From Agapanthus africanus (Eukaryota; Streptophyta; Magnoliopsida; Asparagales; Amaryllidaceae), in NCBI GenBank assembly GCA_030015575.1, contig CM057338.1, positions 827,630,353-827,694,352 of the forward strand: a stretch of DNA of 64,000 bases, in the 5' to 3' direction. The position numbers and the translations under genes were made by a program. Below, piece by piece: positions 35,253-48,028 of this stretch. Below the pieces are notes generated by a model. It saw nothing but the letters and a program-made list of their open reading frames with translations, searched no databases and had not been told where the DNA came from. The first letter of the stretch is position 1. Each line of letters starts with the position of its first letter.

Positions 35253-37025
35253 GAACTAGAGCTACCAGTTTTTAAGACAAGTTTCTACAACATCTTTAGG
35301 TTTTTTTTAATTTCATTAATCTCATTAATGAAGTCCCATTTTATTATGCTTCACAAGTATCAGATATGAAACGAAATCAACAATATATAATATATATCTC
35401 ATATATATAATATAAACATTCGTCTCAGGCAGTAATATGATCTCATCACAGAACATTGCAGCAGAAGAACATATATGAAATATTGGATATACTAGGAGGT
35501 CCGTGTTTTAATACGACCCTGTATAAAATACGGATTCTATGGTCGCGATGAATAGACAATCCCATACCCCTAGACCCCTAGGAGAGCGGCAAGCAACCCT
35601 GCCAATTCTAAAGTTAGGAGACCCGGTCTCGACTCCTCGAGATGGTCTCCCACCGGACCCTAAAACCCGGTTACTTGTGCTTCTCGCCTTGGGTCTATCC
35701 TAATGCGGAAAAGTAAATAATATACAACGGTGACATCATTCTCAGCCCGGAAATGCCCCAATAAAAGAATATTACATATAATGAATTTTACATGAATGAA
35801 AATGAAAAAATCTCATCTCACATAAAACCCCTGGCAATTCAAAACACGACGATTCAATATAACATATCACAGCAACACATAATATCACATATCATCAATG
35901 TAAGTAAATATGCGTATCCCAGTTGTCGTTGATGTATAGCAACGAAACCGGCGATACACCACATATTACACTTACGGTCCCAGAAAAGAAAGTGTAAAAC
36001 TACAACAGTTGGAATCCGCAACCTCCTTAGACATTGTATGCCTAACCATATGAATTCCTTAGACATCACATGCCTAACAATTATAAACCCCGCATTTTAG
36101 TCTCGATCTCGAAAACACTTTTCAAATCTAGTCGGGTAATTCAACAAGCTTCCCGACAACCTGATCGAATACTCGTCGAAAACTTTAGTAGACGGCCGCA
36201 CCCCCCGATGCCGTCGACGAAGTTCACCAAGGCGGAACACCGCTACCGCGAGCACCCGAACGGATGCTTTTGGCGACGGGGTTCTCCTACAGTCACTTGG
36301 TTGGGGTTATGGGGCATGCTTGTCTATAAGTTTAACCGGCGAGTATCCGCGTACACTACATGATTGCGACGGACTTTTGATCGCATCAAAATCCCGTGGC
36401 TACCGATCATATGAGACTAAACTACTAGATTTATAACATTCAAATTAGTTATCTCATAACTACTTGAGGATTCCAAATATTGTATCACATTCCAGATAAA
36501 TAGACAATGTTAAACTTTCCGATCGAATAATCAAACACCCAAGATTTCCCAAATAGCTAAACACTTGAGCGGAGTTCAAAAAACCCAGAACATGTCACAG
36601 CCCCAATGAACCAACCGTAGAAAGGTCAAACCAACGCCTCACATGTGGCAACGCTAAACTACCACAAACCCTAGGGTTCAAGTGGCAGTTTTGACGGTCA
36701 CATAATCGAGTTAAGGTTACGTTCTTCTAGAGGGTCCATAGATACGCTTGCATGATTTTCCGAAAGTTTCAAACTCATGAAAAAATCCAACACTTGAAAG
36801 TTTTCCGACAGGGGAAAAAATGAGTTATTGATATCCGTTCGAACTTTTTAACACGTTCTAAATTACCCGGAAGAAAACTAAACGAAGTTAAACTTTCCGA
36901 TCGAATCAACGAATGCAAAAGATCTCCAGAAAACTCAACACTTGAGTAATATTAAAAATTCCCAGAAGCATATAGAAATACCTACGGATGTTACTGTGAA
37001 AAATCTAACCGTAATACCCCAGTAC

Positions 37026-37075
37026 GGCTGCGGAACCGCCGCGCAAGGCATGGTATTGCCGCCGTTCTGCGGCGC
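37026..37075 (-). promoter_or_regulatory. R9 GC palindrome-pair hairpin
   Basis: GCTGCGGAACCGCCGCGC (37026-37043) against GCCGCCGTTCTGCGGCGC (37058-37075), 14-bp spacer, about 190-240 nt from the primer site. Confidence 0.65.
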
Positions 37076-37259
37076 TTTAAGGTGATTAGGGGCTCGTTTT
37101 TCACAGTAATCCTTAGAATTCCCTGCTTAATTTTCTGAGTATTTTTAAAACAGAAAATTCAACATTTTAGAAAATTTCCAGAGAGGGGTCCAAAGCGACG
37201 TTTCGGGGTTCGATCGGACTTTAAATTTCGTCTAGACGACGTCAAAAGCTCTAGCTTGG

Positions 37260-37270
37260 CTCTGATACCA
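37260..37270 (-). other. R9 first primer binding site
   Basis: Minus strand TGGTATCAGAG next to an LTR start at 37272. A second primer site for the same family is at 50420-50430. Confidence 0.88.
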
Positions 37271-37271
37271 C

Positions 37272-37348
37272 TGTAGGGTTACTAGGCACAAGTATGAGGT
37301 TCTATAAGGCATCAACCATGCCAAAATCAAATTTTTCATGTGCCGAAC
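37272..37348 (-). repeat. Middle LTR fragment in R9 (77 bp)
   Basis: Matches the first 77 bp of both R9 LTRs (29277 and 50432) and then stops at R10. The remainder of this LTR is not found after R10. It marks a third LTR in R9. Confidence 0.85.
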
Positions 37349-39442
37349 TGTAAGTCCACGGTAGCGTCCCGGCCGTCTAACAGAAGCCAAATGCGGAACA
37401 AAAACTTTTTACAAACTGGCGCTATCGTGTACTATCACCCCGGATCTGCCATTAAAGCTAAACTAACATACTATAAAGTGGGTAGAAATGTTATACCGAA
37501 TGATCCGAGTATTTCGGTCTTCAACCATCATCCGACGCTTTGTTGCGGCTGCTCCGATTTCCTGAATTTCCAGTCTTCTCGTCCCGGTGGCACCACGTCG
37601 ACGGATCTTTAAACGGACTCCTGCCTCTGAACCGAGGCAACTCGGTCATCAAGTTTGCTAAAAGAGACGACTAAGATGATGTAGAGAATGAGTAGAACAC
37701 TTTGTCTCGTTACGTCCAAAGTCACGGACGAACGGTTAATGAGGTTGCCCTTTTGGATTGGAATGAAATGAGAATGTTTCTATCTAATTTCCATGAATCC
37801 CAAAGCTATCATAATCCTTTTTCAAGCAACCTTGAACTCAAGAAAGAGGGGCCGACCACTCTTAAAGGGGAGGGAGGTGAGTGTAGGAGCAAGGTGGTAA
37901 CCATAAAGGAAAAGATCAACAACAAATATCCTTAAGCATTACAAGAAACTTTAATGCAAAAGGGTGACTCACATAAACACCTCATCAACTCATTAATGCA
38001 ACCTAATGAGTCACTTACCTAGTCACCATTCTAGAACATTCCACACTTATGACTCACCTCATGACTCACCCTCAAGAAGAAAAGATAAATCCGCATTTAA
38101 CCGAATGTTAAATACGGCCGATAGAAAACTGGAAACTGGCAACTTCCAAAAGCGATCCTGAAACGAATTTCAGGATAACCCCGTATCAGTATAAACATAC
38201 CCGCATTTGTATTACGACCGAATACAAATGCAACTGAGACAAAGATATTATATCTACACAGTATAATACTGGGTTCCGGCTTAAACCAAAGCTTACCAGG
38301 ATTATCTGCCCGAAAAATGACACGTGCGAAAACGCACGTGCATTTTCCGAACCCTGCCATAAAACCATACGGTCTCTACAACGTTTCGCCCGAACTTGGG
38401 AAACGGTCTTTGGGGGACTCTAATGACTCATCAACACACTGGCACTGGGTATAACCTCTAGCACGTCAGAGGTACAAGCTGTACGTAACGGTTGCCTATG
38501 TATTGATTGGAGGAGAAGCTGACGAGCGAACTCATCCAGAAACCCCACTGAGCCTAACAGTGACAATATACATATAGTCCGGTCCGTTCGTCTATGAGTA
38601 TCGCATATCTGCCTAGGGGGTTGGTAACGTCAGACCCCCATTAGCGGTATAAGTCGTGTCAGAGAGTGGCCCAGAACATTCTGAGATACTACTGGAGTAC
38701 CTACCAGTAAATCTCCAGCCTCGGCCGAGGGCTTTGTGTAATGGCTCTCCTAGACACAGCGCGATCTCACCCCCAATACCGGGAGAGACGAATCCCCTGT
38801 CGATCCGCTCACTTGCCTCCATGTGGCTCGGGACTGTACCCAAAAAAGACCTGTTTGCACGACTCCTTTAAGCCGTGGTAGGATAGAAATCAAAGCACAG
38901 TGGGAACTCACACGAGACAAATGATGACCTCAGGTCGATGAACTAAACTGTACACATGTCACCAGGGATCTGCTATCTGACGCTAGGTATAATACCAACT
39001 AGCAGGTTCCCGGCGAGTCCTGTCCGGTGTACTCATAACCTAATGAGCACCTGTATACATCTTAGGTGAACCAACTAACACCAATGGCTTGTGAGACTGG
39101 CCACCGCCCCTCGTCGGGGTCTCGACTGTATACACTAGTCTACTCCAGAGTATCGATGCCCTGTTTCGAAACTCCCATGACTAGGGACACTTTAAGGATG
39201 TGCTTACAAACCCCAGCTCCCACGTATATGATCGCCATCATACTGCTGGTAGTCAAGCAAGAATCCTATGGGCTCTATCATCATGCAATAGTGAACTAAA
39301 GCATGTATACGATGATAAATACAAACCAGATAGCATACTATCATCTCGAGCAAGACTGTCATATCGGTATAGGTCCTCCCTCAATCATTGCAATCACGTA
39401 CCTGCGATCCAATAATTGACTTTGAGGGCACTATCTCCAACA
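37349..39442 (-). repeat. R10 3' LTR
   Basis: 2,094 bp, TGTAAGTCCACGG to CTATCTCCAACA on the plus strand, then the purine tract complement ATCTCCCACTTG. Left flank CGAAC (37344-37348). About 94% identical to the 44881 copy over the first 275 bp and clearly higher in later segments compared by eye. Matching frames at 38097-38360 in both LTRs are copies of each other, not evidence of coding. Confidence 0.9.
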
Positions 39443-42400
39443 ATCTCCCACTTGCACTTAAGGCTAATTATTGCGATGTCGCATACTCACAGCCCGTGTA
39501 ATACCGAACACCCAACTCCTCTACTAATCAGTTTCACAAAGCTAGTTTGTAAAACTCTTGTGTTCGAGAAATAGCCTCAGTGAGTGGATCCGCCCTGATA
39601 TTTCTTTCTATATCTCTCTTAATCTCAAGTTCGCAGAGAAAGCCATCTCCCGAATCGAGTAATACCTGTCTTAGAATATGTCTGGATATCTGATGGGACC
39701 TAGTTCATAGATGAACTCCAAATCCAAACTTCTTAGACTGTATCGATAACTGAACCTAATCAGTATCTAGCACCATGCCTCCCACAGTATCCTCTTGGAC
39801 CAACTGTCCATAATACCGTCCCTCGTCAGAGGGAAAACTATAACTCTGACAATGACTCTGTCATCCATGTCACCTTTGAAGCCTGGAATGATAACCGTCT
39901 CCCGAAGGAGGCTACTGTCATCAAATCCGTAGAACATGCAGTTATGTTCTAAAACTGCTTTCTTATGTTTCTTCAGGATTGGATTAATATAAACTTATTG
40001 CATCTAGTGCAAAAACAACATCTGGTGTGGTACTTGACATCTCACGATTGACTCAATTGCCTAAGTAAGTGATCTGCCAATCATGCGCATCCCTCTCCAC
40101 TTTAGTCTGTAAGACACCTTTAGAGAGGGTGACTCCATCACCTGCAGGTACACCACCATGCCAGGAGTCATCTATTCTAAAATACTATTAGAATACTGTC
40201 AAAGTACCCACATTAGGAAACTACCCAAATCTAGATCTAATACCATAGATCTAGTAATCAGAATGTCAGACATTATATCCATATCCTTTCTGGAGAAACA
40301 ACTGTGTGACGACAACAGTACAACCGATCGTAGTATAGGAATTTTACTTCCTACTCTGTGTATGTCATCCAAATACCAGGACATCACACCCTACTACCTT
40401 CTTAACAGATCCATCCCCTATTCTGATGAAGTCAAAGCCATGACTGTTACATCAAAATTAGGTGATCTTCTCTCTGTTATATCTGCTTAAGCCTATAAAT
40501 AGATATAAGCTACTTGCCCACTATGCTTCCGCTGCTCCCACTGACTACGACAACCCTCTGGCAGAATAATATATACGTGTACTTCTAAAACTAGTTTAGA
40601 AGGATGTTATACTTATCCTTCTGCCGGGTCTCATAGTCTGGAACAACAGTAGTGTCAAGTCTAGGTAAACTAGAACCTCCCTGTCACCGTCCTTGAGGCT
40701 ATCGGAGTACCTCTCGAGTGTCTGAGGTTACCCACCATATTCGCGGAGTGGCTATTGGAATGTCAAACCTGATTGAATATATAGGTCCAATTAAATTTTC
40801 CGTAATCGTTTGTGGTTCTGGAATCACTTCCAGTTCTACCATACTCCCACTACTCTTTTCTGAAAAAATCCATTTTACTAAAACTGTGGCGATCAAGAAC
40901 AATATCACTATTGATCATCAAGATGGTAGAAAATTAACCCTCGACATAGCCCGGGTCAACCCACAAACTGCCATTATAGAAACGTGCCTTGAGTTATCCA
41001 GAGTCTGGTTTTAAGCATAAGCCGGACACCTCCCCGTACCTTAACATCGTTAAGATATGAACCAATCTATATACAATATAGAAATAGAGGCACTAATTTA
41101 ATTGGAACCAGATTCAAATCATGCAGCTGTCTCCAGTGCATGTCAACTTAATGGAGAGAGGATAATCAGCATTACTCAACTTAGTAATCCATCCAATTAT
41201 GAGTAACCTGAAAGAGAAACAAGTTTCTCAAAACCATTACTATCAACTGAATACCAATCATAAGAATCTACATCTTCGATCTCTTTGAAGAATCCCGATA
41301 TTTGCGATACCTGGTTCACTACTTTATTCTTATACCCACAACTTCTCAAAACTTAGACATTGTATTTCTACGAAACACTTGTCTAAAAACTAGAGAAGTC
41401 ACAAGCAAACAGAACATAGTATGAGGACCTACCCCTTTGTCCTGACAGACACTGGAAAACATACAATACTCTGTATAAGTCCGCTGAGTTGAATAACTCA
41501 AAACCTGTGCATCGTAGGTTGAAAACTGTACCCAGGCGATTTCCTCAAATATCACCAATTACAACGAATTCCGATATATAATGAGGATGATCTCCTAATT
41601 CCTAATAACTTACTCCCACTCATCATCTGTAAAACCATACAGATATGATAATGAAACGTGGTAAATACATACCTTGGAGTAAGCATCTAATCGGGAAAAC
41701 AGTTTTCCTTTAACAATGCACTGAAAACTGAAAATGTTTCGTAGGGGTATCTTGGTATTCTTAGTAATGCCTCTTCTATAATTCATGACTTTAACCGTAT
41801 ATTTCATTGCCTTCTTTCCAAATACCTTATTTGTCTTTATTCGTTACCTTCTGTACACCATCGTTAGGCTAAATGGTTTTCTTCCTTCCCTACCGTTCGG
41901 CACCAGCCTATGGTTTGGAAGAAGACTATCCAGTAAGCATAATAGGTGTACCCTCCTAAACCAAGGAGTACTCGTAATTTGAGAGAAGGTGATGATAAAA
42001 GACAATTGAATAATACCTTATTCTATTTCTCCCGAACTGGGAAAAAGCAAAGGTGAAATAGGAGTGGCGATGAAGTACGCGGTTTGGTCGTGAATGATAA
42101 CAGTCGCAATTTACTTTGCCCTCTTTCTAATCCCTTTATTTTGTCTTTACATATTACCTTCTGTACACCCTACTTAGGCTAATTGGTTTTCTTCATTCCC
42201 TACCTTTCGGCACCTGCCTATGGTTTGGAATAAGACTATCCAATAAGCGTAATAGGTGTACTCTCCTAAACTAAGGAGTACTCGCAACTTGAGAGAAGGT
42301 GATAATAAAAGACAACTGAATAAACCAATTCTATTTCTCCTGAACCTGGATCCATCCTCGAAGAAGTCCCTTCGAGTTCGTATATAACCATACGATGGAT

Positions 42401-42540
42401 ATATCCAATGGAAGTGGATTTCCGTAGTAATATGGGGTGTTCTGAGAAATCTAAAGGGTAAAAGAAAGAGCGGCAATGACTTATGCAACTTAGACAATCC
42501 AAAAGCCAGTATTTTAAGAAGGTTCGGTCAACTTGGTCAC
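39443..42540 (-). pseudogene. pol: R10 copia pol relic
   Basis: Very degenerate pol, recognisable only by stretches shared with R8 on the same strand and in the same order: GATATCTGATGGGACCTAG (39686-39704; RNase H), CTTCCGCTGCTCCCACTGAC (40526; RT), the linker near 40720-40860 and GCCGGACACCTCCCCGTACC (41021; integrase end). No open frame of length. It is far more decayed than the LTRs, so R10 probably already lacked pol when it last moved. A 209-bp direct repeat (41832 and 42142) lies toward its 5' end. Confidence 0.7.
41832..42350. repeat. R10 internal direct repeat
   Basis: Copies 41832-42040 and 42142-42350, both 209 bp, starts 310 bp apart, about 88% identical by eye (shared words TACCTTCTGTACACC, TTGAGAGAAGGTGAT). 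Not seen in the other R elements. Confidence 0.8.
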
Positions 42541-42808
42541 TGAGTCATAGTCTAGGGTCGGTCAAAGGTCGCTGTCAAAGAGAGAGAGAGAAAAGAAACA
42601 CTCTGCGTGCACTCTAACCTAGATCAGAATGGTTATCATTTTATCTAATCAGGAAACCTCCCACTGTAATCTCAAATTCTCCTCCAAACCTGAAAGAAGA
42701 ATTAGTCGGGATCACCCGAAGAGTAAACCAACTCATCAGTGAGAATCGGGATCCAACTATCATCGCATGATAACTTGATGGAAGCCACTCAAGTTATCAT
42801 ACTCCAGA

Positions 42809-43086
42809 AGGTATGCGCATACCTGGCAAGTTTCAGTTTCTTTAGAAACTCCCGATGTTATTTTTACCTCATACTCTTATGACCTTGATGAAGGTCAACA
42901 AATCATAAGTCACATGTCAAGTTCTACCCGTCATTGTCCAGGTTAATTTGAACCCACCCGTACAAGCCCTTGATGAAGGTCAACAAGGTTATACGACTGT
43001 CCCAAACCAACGCATCTATCTATGCAACAAATGAATACCCCAGCAGCTACCAAGCACTATGCCTTGACGAAGGTCAACAAACATAG
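42809..43086 (-). promoter_or_regulatory. R10 palindromes and triple hairpin array
   Basis: Perfect palindrome AGGTATGCGCATACCT (42809-42824) and AGTTTC/GAAACT (42829-42850) at the place of the twin palindromes of the other elements. Array hairpins at 42876-42909 (CTTATGA/TCATAAG), 42959-42995 (CGTACAAG/GTTATACG, imperfect) and 43057-43086 (CTATG/CATAG). Plus-strand loops are GATG, GATG, GACG. Confidence 0.68.
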
Positions 43087-43221
43087 CTTGAATACTACTG
43101 ACCATCCATAAGAAATGACGGAGGGCTACGGCTGGTTTTTGGCGAAAAACCTTTAACGTAATGAACTTGATCTCGCTGAAGGAACCTGATAGCTTTTTAT
43201 AAAAATATAGTGGCGAAAACT

Positions 43222-43450
43222 TTTGCTAAAGAGGTCACTCCCGATGAAGGGATCTCGGCTCTTTTCTCGTGGAATGAGGTGCAGGATATTCCAACTGAAT
43301 ACCACGATGCAAAGCAACTTGTAATCGACTATAGTGAAGTTATTACCCTGACGCAAACTTCTGCCCAAGGGGTCACTCCCGGTGAAGGGATATCGGCCCT
43401 TGCCTCGTCGAATGAGGTGCAGGATATTCTAACTGAATATCGCTATGCAA
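43222..43450 (-). repeat. R10 leader tandem repeat pair
   Basis: Units 43222-43316 and 43360-43450, the most diverged pair in the window; GGTCACTCC, GAAGGGAT and GAGGTGCAGGATATTC are shared between units. Confidence 0.75.
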
Positions 43451-44625
43451 AACAAAAGGAAACATCTTTGTAATAACACCTTTTAAAAATTGTTCCAACA
43501 ACATCAATTATAGGTTTGTTTTATCCTTGCATTGATAAGAATCAATGCAGTACCATCTATCAATCACACCAGAAAAGAACGAAAATAAAATGTACGTATA
43601 TGCCATCCGCATTCGTCACTGGGTCCCGTCATCACTCGTTAGGTTACTTAACTAACGACAGAGCGGGGGTTGGACTAGCGCGGGTGTAAAACATATACAA
43701 CATCTAATAGTATATATATACCAATATACAATAATCGCTCCAGGTGTGATAATATGCAACATTACAGAAAAGTAATAAGCATCACAGAACAATACAGATA
43801 ATCTGGGATCCCCGGGTTTCACAGAGCCGCTACTGAAAGCCGACGTTCCCCTGGTCGTGTGGATAGCCTATGTAATAAAACCTAGACCGCTACGGGTGCG
43901 GCAAGTTACCCGGCAAAACCTGAAGCGAGGTAGTCCCCCACAGCATAGTGAATGGAACACCCGGCACTTCACGGAATCCTGTAACTTGAGCACCCCTCCT
44001 TGGGTCAACCTGTACCCCCTACGAGTGCGGCGAATATTCTGCCAATTCTAGAGTGAGGCCCCTTTGCCTTTCAAAAACCATGAGATACGGACCCGTTGCC
44101 CTCCAGAACCCGGCAATCCGTGTACTCCTTCGCGGGATAAACCTAGTACAGAAATAAAAATATGTACAACGGGTACATCGACCTCAACCCGGTCGTGCCC
44201 CAAAAGAATATTATACAACAGGCAGTGACGGCAGTCCACATGTTGGAAGCTCGCCCCGCAATATCAAATGTACAAATAAATCCAAACTGCACTACTATTG
44301 CACACTGCTATCCACCACGACATATCCGCAACATCACAACACAACACAGAACATCAACACGAATGTCACGTTTGCAAACCCGTCTAAAAGAACTATAGCA
44401 ATTAGACGCGGTTTACCGCTCAAATGACATTCCCGGTCGGAGAAATAATATAAGTACTGTAAACTAACACGTTTAAATTTCGATCGACAAAACATCCCAA
44501 AGTGGGCCCCACATACATCTGCTGTACAGTAACAAAATATGGGTCCAAAAGAAATATTCCAAAAACCACAATTTTACAAGAAGAACCTACTGTAGAAAAA
44601 TGGTTTACTATAGCTCCCAAAAAAT

Positions 44626-44670
44626 GGCGAAACCGCGGCCAAACTAGGGTTTTCGCGGCGGTTACGCGGC
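44626..44670 (-). promoter_or_regulatory. R10 GC palindrome-pair hairpin
   Basis: GGCGAAACCGCGGCC (44626-44640) against CGCGGCGGTTACGCGGC (44654-44670), about 200-245 nt from the primer site. Confidence 0.62.
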
Positions 44671-44868
44671 TCTTTGGAAGCTTCAGTTGACCAAATTTCA
44701 CCAGAATTCTTAAAAAAGCTTGCTCTATTTTCTGTGATATGCAAAATAATTTTAAGACCCTTTTAAAAATAGACAGAAACTTTAACCCAGAAAATTGCAA
44801 TTTTAGAAATTCCGTTCGATCGATATTTTAAACGCGTTAGCACAAGTTAGTAAAGCTTAATGGTGAGG

Positions 44869-44879
44869 TTCTGATACCA
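44869..44879 (-). other. R10 primer binding site
   Basis: Minus strand TGGTATCAGAA, one base after the LTR end. Confidence 0.87.
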
Positions 44880-44880
44880 C

Positions 44881-46975
44881 TGTAAGTCCACGGTAGCGCC
44901 CCGGCCATCTAGCAGACGCCAAATGCGGAACAAAAACTTTTTACAAACTGGCGCTATCATGTACTATCACCCCGGATCTCCCATTAAAGCTAAACTAACA
45001 TACTGCAAAGTGGGTAGAAATGTTATACCGAACGATCCGAGTCCTTCGGTCTTCAACCATCATCCCACGCTTTGTTGCGGCTGCTCCGATCTCCTGAATC
45101 TCTAGTCTTCTCGTCCAGGTGGCACCGCGTCGACGGATCTTTAAACGGGCTCCCGCCTCTGAACCGAGGCAACTCGGTCGTCAAGTTTGCTAAAAGAGAC
45201 GACCAAGATGATGTAGAGAATAAGTAGAACACTTTTTCTCGTTGCGTCCAAAGTCACGGACGAACGGTTAATGAAGTTGCCCTTTTGGATTGGAATGAAA
45301 TGAGAAATGTTTCTATCTAATTTCCATGAATCCCAAAGCTATCATAATCTTTTTTCAAGCAACCTTGAACTCAAGCAAGAGGGGCCGGCCACTCTTAAAG
45401 GGGAGGGAGGTAAGTGTAGGAGCAAGGTGGTAACCATAAAGGAAAAAATCAACAACAAATATCCTTAAGCATTACAAGAAACTTTAATGCAAAAGGGCGA
45501 CTCACTTAAACACCTTATCAACTCATTAATGCAACCTAATGAGTCACTTACCTAGTCACCATTCTAGAACATTCCACACTCATGACTCACCTCATGACTC
45601 ACCCTCAAGAAGAAAAGATAAATCCGTATTTAACCGAATGTTAAATACGGCCGATAGAAAACTGGAAACTGGCAACTTCCAAAAGCGATCCTGAAATGAA
45701 TTTCAGGATAACCCCGTATCAGTATAAACATACCCGCATTTGTATTACGACCGAATACAAATGCAACTGAGACAAAGATATTATATCTACACAGTATAAT
45801 ACTGGGTTCCGGCTTAAACCAAAGCCTACCAGTATTATCTGCCCGAAAAATGACACGTGCGAAATTGCACGTGCATTTTCCGAACCCTGCCATAAAACCA
45901 TACGGCCTCTACAACGTTTCGCCCGAACTTGGAAAACGGTCTGTGGGGGACTCTAATGACTCATCAACACACTGGCACTGGGTATAACCTCTAGCACGTC
46001 AGAGGTACAAGCTGTACGTAACGGTTGCCTATGTATTGATTGGAAGGGAAGCTGACGAGCAAACTCATCCAGAAACCCCACTGAGCCTAACAGTGACAAT
46101 ATACATACAGTCCGGTCCGTTCGTCTATGAGTATCGCATATCTGCCTAGGGGGCTGGTAACGTCAGACCCCCATTAGCGGTATAAGTCGTGTCAGAGAGT
46201 GGCCAAGAACACCCTGAGATACTACTAAAGTACCTACCAGTAAATCTCCTGCCTCGGCCGAGGGCTTTGTGTAACGGCTCTCCTAGACACAGCGCGATCT
46301 CACCCCCAATACCGGGAGAGACGAATCCCCTGTCGATCCTCTCACTTGCCTCCATGTGGCTCGGGACTGTACCCAAAAAAGACCTGTTTGCACGACTCCT
46401 TTGAGCCGTGGTAGGGTAGAAATCAAAGCACAGTGGGAACTCACACGAGACAAATGATGACCTCAGGTCGATGAACTAACCTGTACACATGTCACCAGAG
46501 ATCTGCTATCTGACGCTAGGTATAATACCAACTAGCAGGTTCCCGGCGAGTCCTGTCCGGTGTACTCATAACCTAATGAGCACCTGTATACATCTTAGGT
46601 GAACCAACTAACACCAATGGCTTGTGAGACTGGCCACCGCCCCTCGTCGGGGTCTCGACTGTATACACTAGTCTACTCCGGAGTATCGATGCCCTATCTC
46701 GAAACTCCCATGACTAGGGACACTTTAAGGATGTGCTTACAAACCCCAGCTCCCACGTATATGATCGTCATCATACTGCTGGTAGTCAAGCAAGAATCCT
46801 ATGGGCACTATCATCATGCAATAGTGAACTAAAGCATGTATACGATGATAAAGACAAACCAGATAGCATACTATCATCTCGAGCAAGACTGTCATATTGG
46901 TATAGATCCTGCCTCAATCATTGTAATCATGTACATGCGATCTAATAATTGACTTTGAGGGCACTATCTCCAACA
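44881..46975 (-). repeat. R10 5' LTR
   Basis: 2,095 bp, partner of 37349-39442. Right flank GGAAC (46976-46980), one base different from the left flank CGAAC, and the two flanks belong to different host sequences (T1 LTR and R9 LTR). Confidence 0.9.
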
Positions 46976-48028
46976 GGAACTCCGTTCATATCTAGCCTTT
47001 ACCAAAACAATCATTAATCTAATCTCTAATTGCGGTCGGAACTAACACAGAATTGTTAGCGTGCTCGATTAGGATGTTAATGATTCTTTTGATAAAGTTC
47101 ATAAACTCTATAGGACTTAAAAAGGGTTTAAGAATGTTCATCATCCATTAGCCTACCCTAATTCTATGAACCCTAACAAGCGGAGAATTACTCGCGCATG
47201 TTGGGAGAAAAAGAGATGGAGAGAAATTGCATAATCAAACTACGAAGAAATAGAATAAGAAAAAGAAAGCTACCTTTATTAATCAACAATATTCATTACA
47301 CTTGAATCCTTAGAAAATGATTACAATTTTTAGTTGCTTCTCGATCTCTTCTAAGGAAGTAGACGAACAGTTGATGATTAGTCTGGATGCGTGAGCCGTC
47401 TTGGACTTCGTGATCTCGTCGACTTGATGATTTTTCCAAGAGGCTCTCAGTCTTTATTTATAGCCCCAAATCCAGAACTATTGCTTCCAAATATGGAAAC
47501 TAACTGTAGAGATTCTCGCCAAAATTTTGCAGCTTCAATCTTCTCAAGATTGCCGCGGATCCGCGGCCCAGGAGGGTTATGGCCGCGGATCCGCGGCCAT
47601 TTAATCTCAACCCTCGATCGTATTTTTGGGGCTCTGTCTTTGTGACATTTGGCGATCCTTGGAACCTTTGTAACATGGAAATCTTCTCGTGGTTGCTGCA
47701 AGACTTGGTCTCCAAGTTTTGCTTTCTTAATTAGGCAAGTTTTCTTTAACAACTTGATTTCTTGGAAAAATTCTGCACAACAACTTGGAAAAATTCTGCA
47801 CAACAACTCAAATAATATTTAGTAGACTTTGTCTTCTTAGGATTTGGTCAATGATATTATTTGCATACATTTTCCTACCAAATTCTAATTATAATATATC
47901 AACACATGGAAAATACTATTTTTACAAATAAACCCTCATATGTATGATATATTATAATAAAGACCTTTTTTAATATGGAAATAGTAGGAAAAATGTAATA
48001 ACAAATGTGCAGTTTTATCAACTGAACA
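46976..48028 (-). repeat. T1 LTR-A, truncated (gypsy, Tat/Athila-like)
   Basis: 1,053 bp collinear without net indel with 48902-49954 of LTR-B; the first 399 bp are missing at the R10 junction. Ends CAACTGAACA followed by the purine tract complement AATACCCCCAAACTTAT. TATA box on the minus strand at 47453-47463. GC palindromes at 47552-47568 and 47581-47598. Host-like frames here mirror those of LTR-B and are not genes. Confidence 0.85.
47552..47598 (-). promoter_or_regulatory. T1 LTR-A GC palindrome pair
   Basis: Two copies of CCGCGGATCCGCGG within GCCGCGGATCCGCGGCC, 12 bp apart, about 90 bp upstream of the TATA box. The decayed equivalent in LTR-B is at 49478-49524. Confidence 0.68.

Larger units (their letters stand above)
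34225..37259 (-). other. R9 untranslated leader
   Basis: About 3.0 kb, non-coding, collinear with R1 and R8. Contains the triple hairpin array (34669-34873), the tandem repeat pair (35010-35252) and the GC hairpin (37026-37075). An extra segment at about 36070-36420 is GC-richer and missing from R8; I do not recognise it, and the frame at 36070-36363 is not supported. Confidence 0.72.
42541..44868 (-). other. R10 untranslated leader
   Basis: About 2.3 kb. No gag and no 76-codon frame: the CT-rich leader end at 42580-42600 runs straight into unrelated sequence. Holds the triple hairpin array, tandem repeat pair and GC hairpin, with sequence more diverged than among R1, R8 and R9. Confidence 0.72.

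Noticed and set aside
36070..36363. 97-codon frame in the R9 leader
   Set aside because: Not present in R1, R8 or R4 leaders at this place, low-complexity basic peptide, no start context; left as unrecognised extra leader segment.
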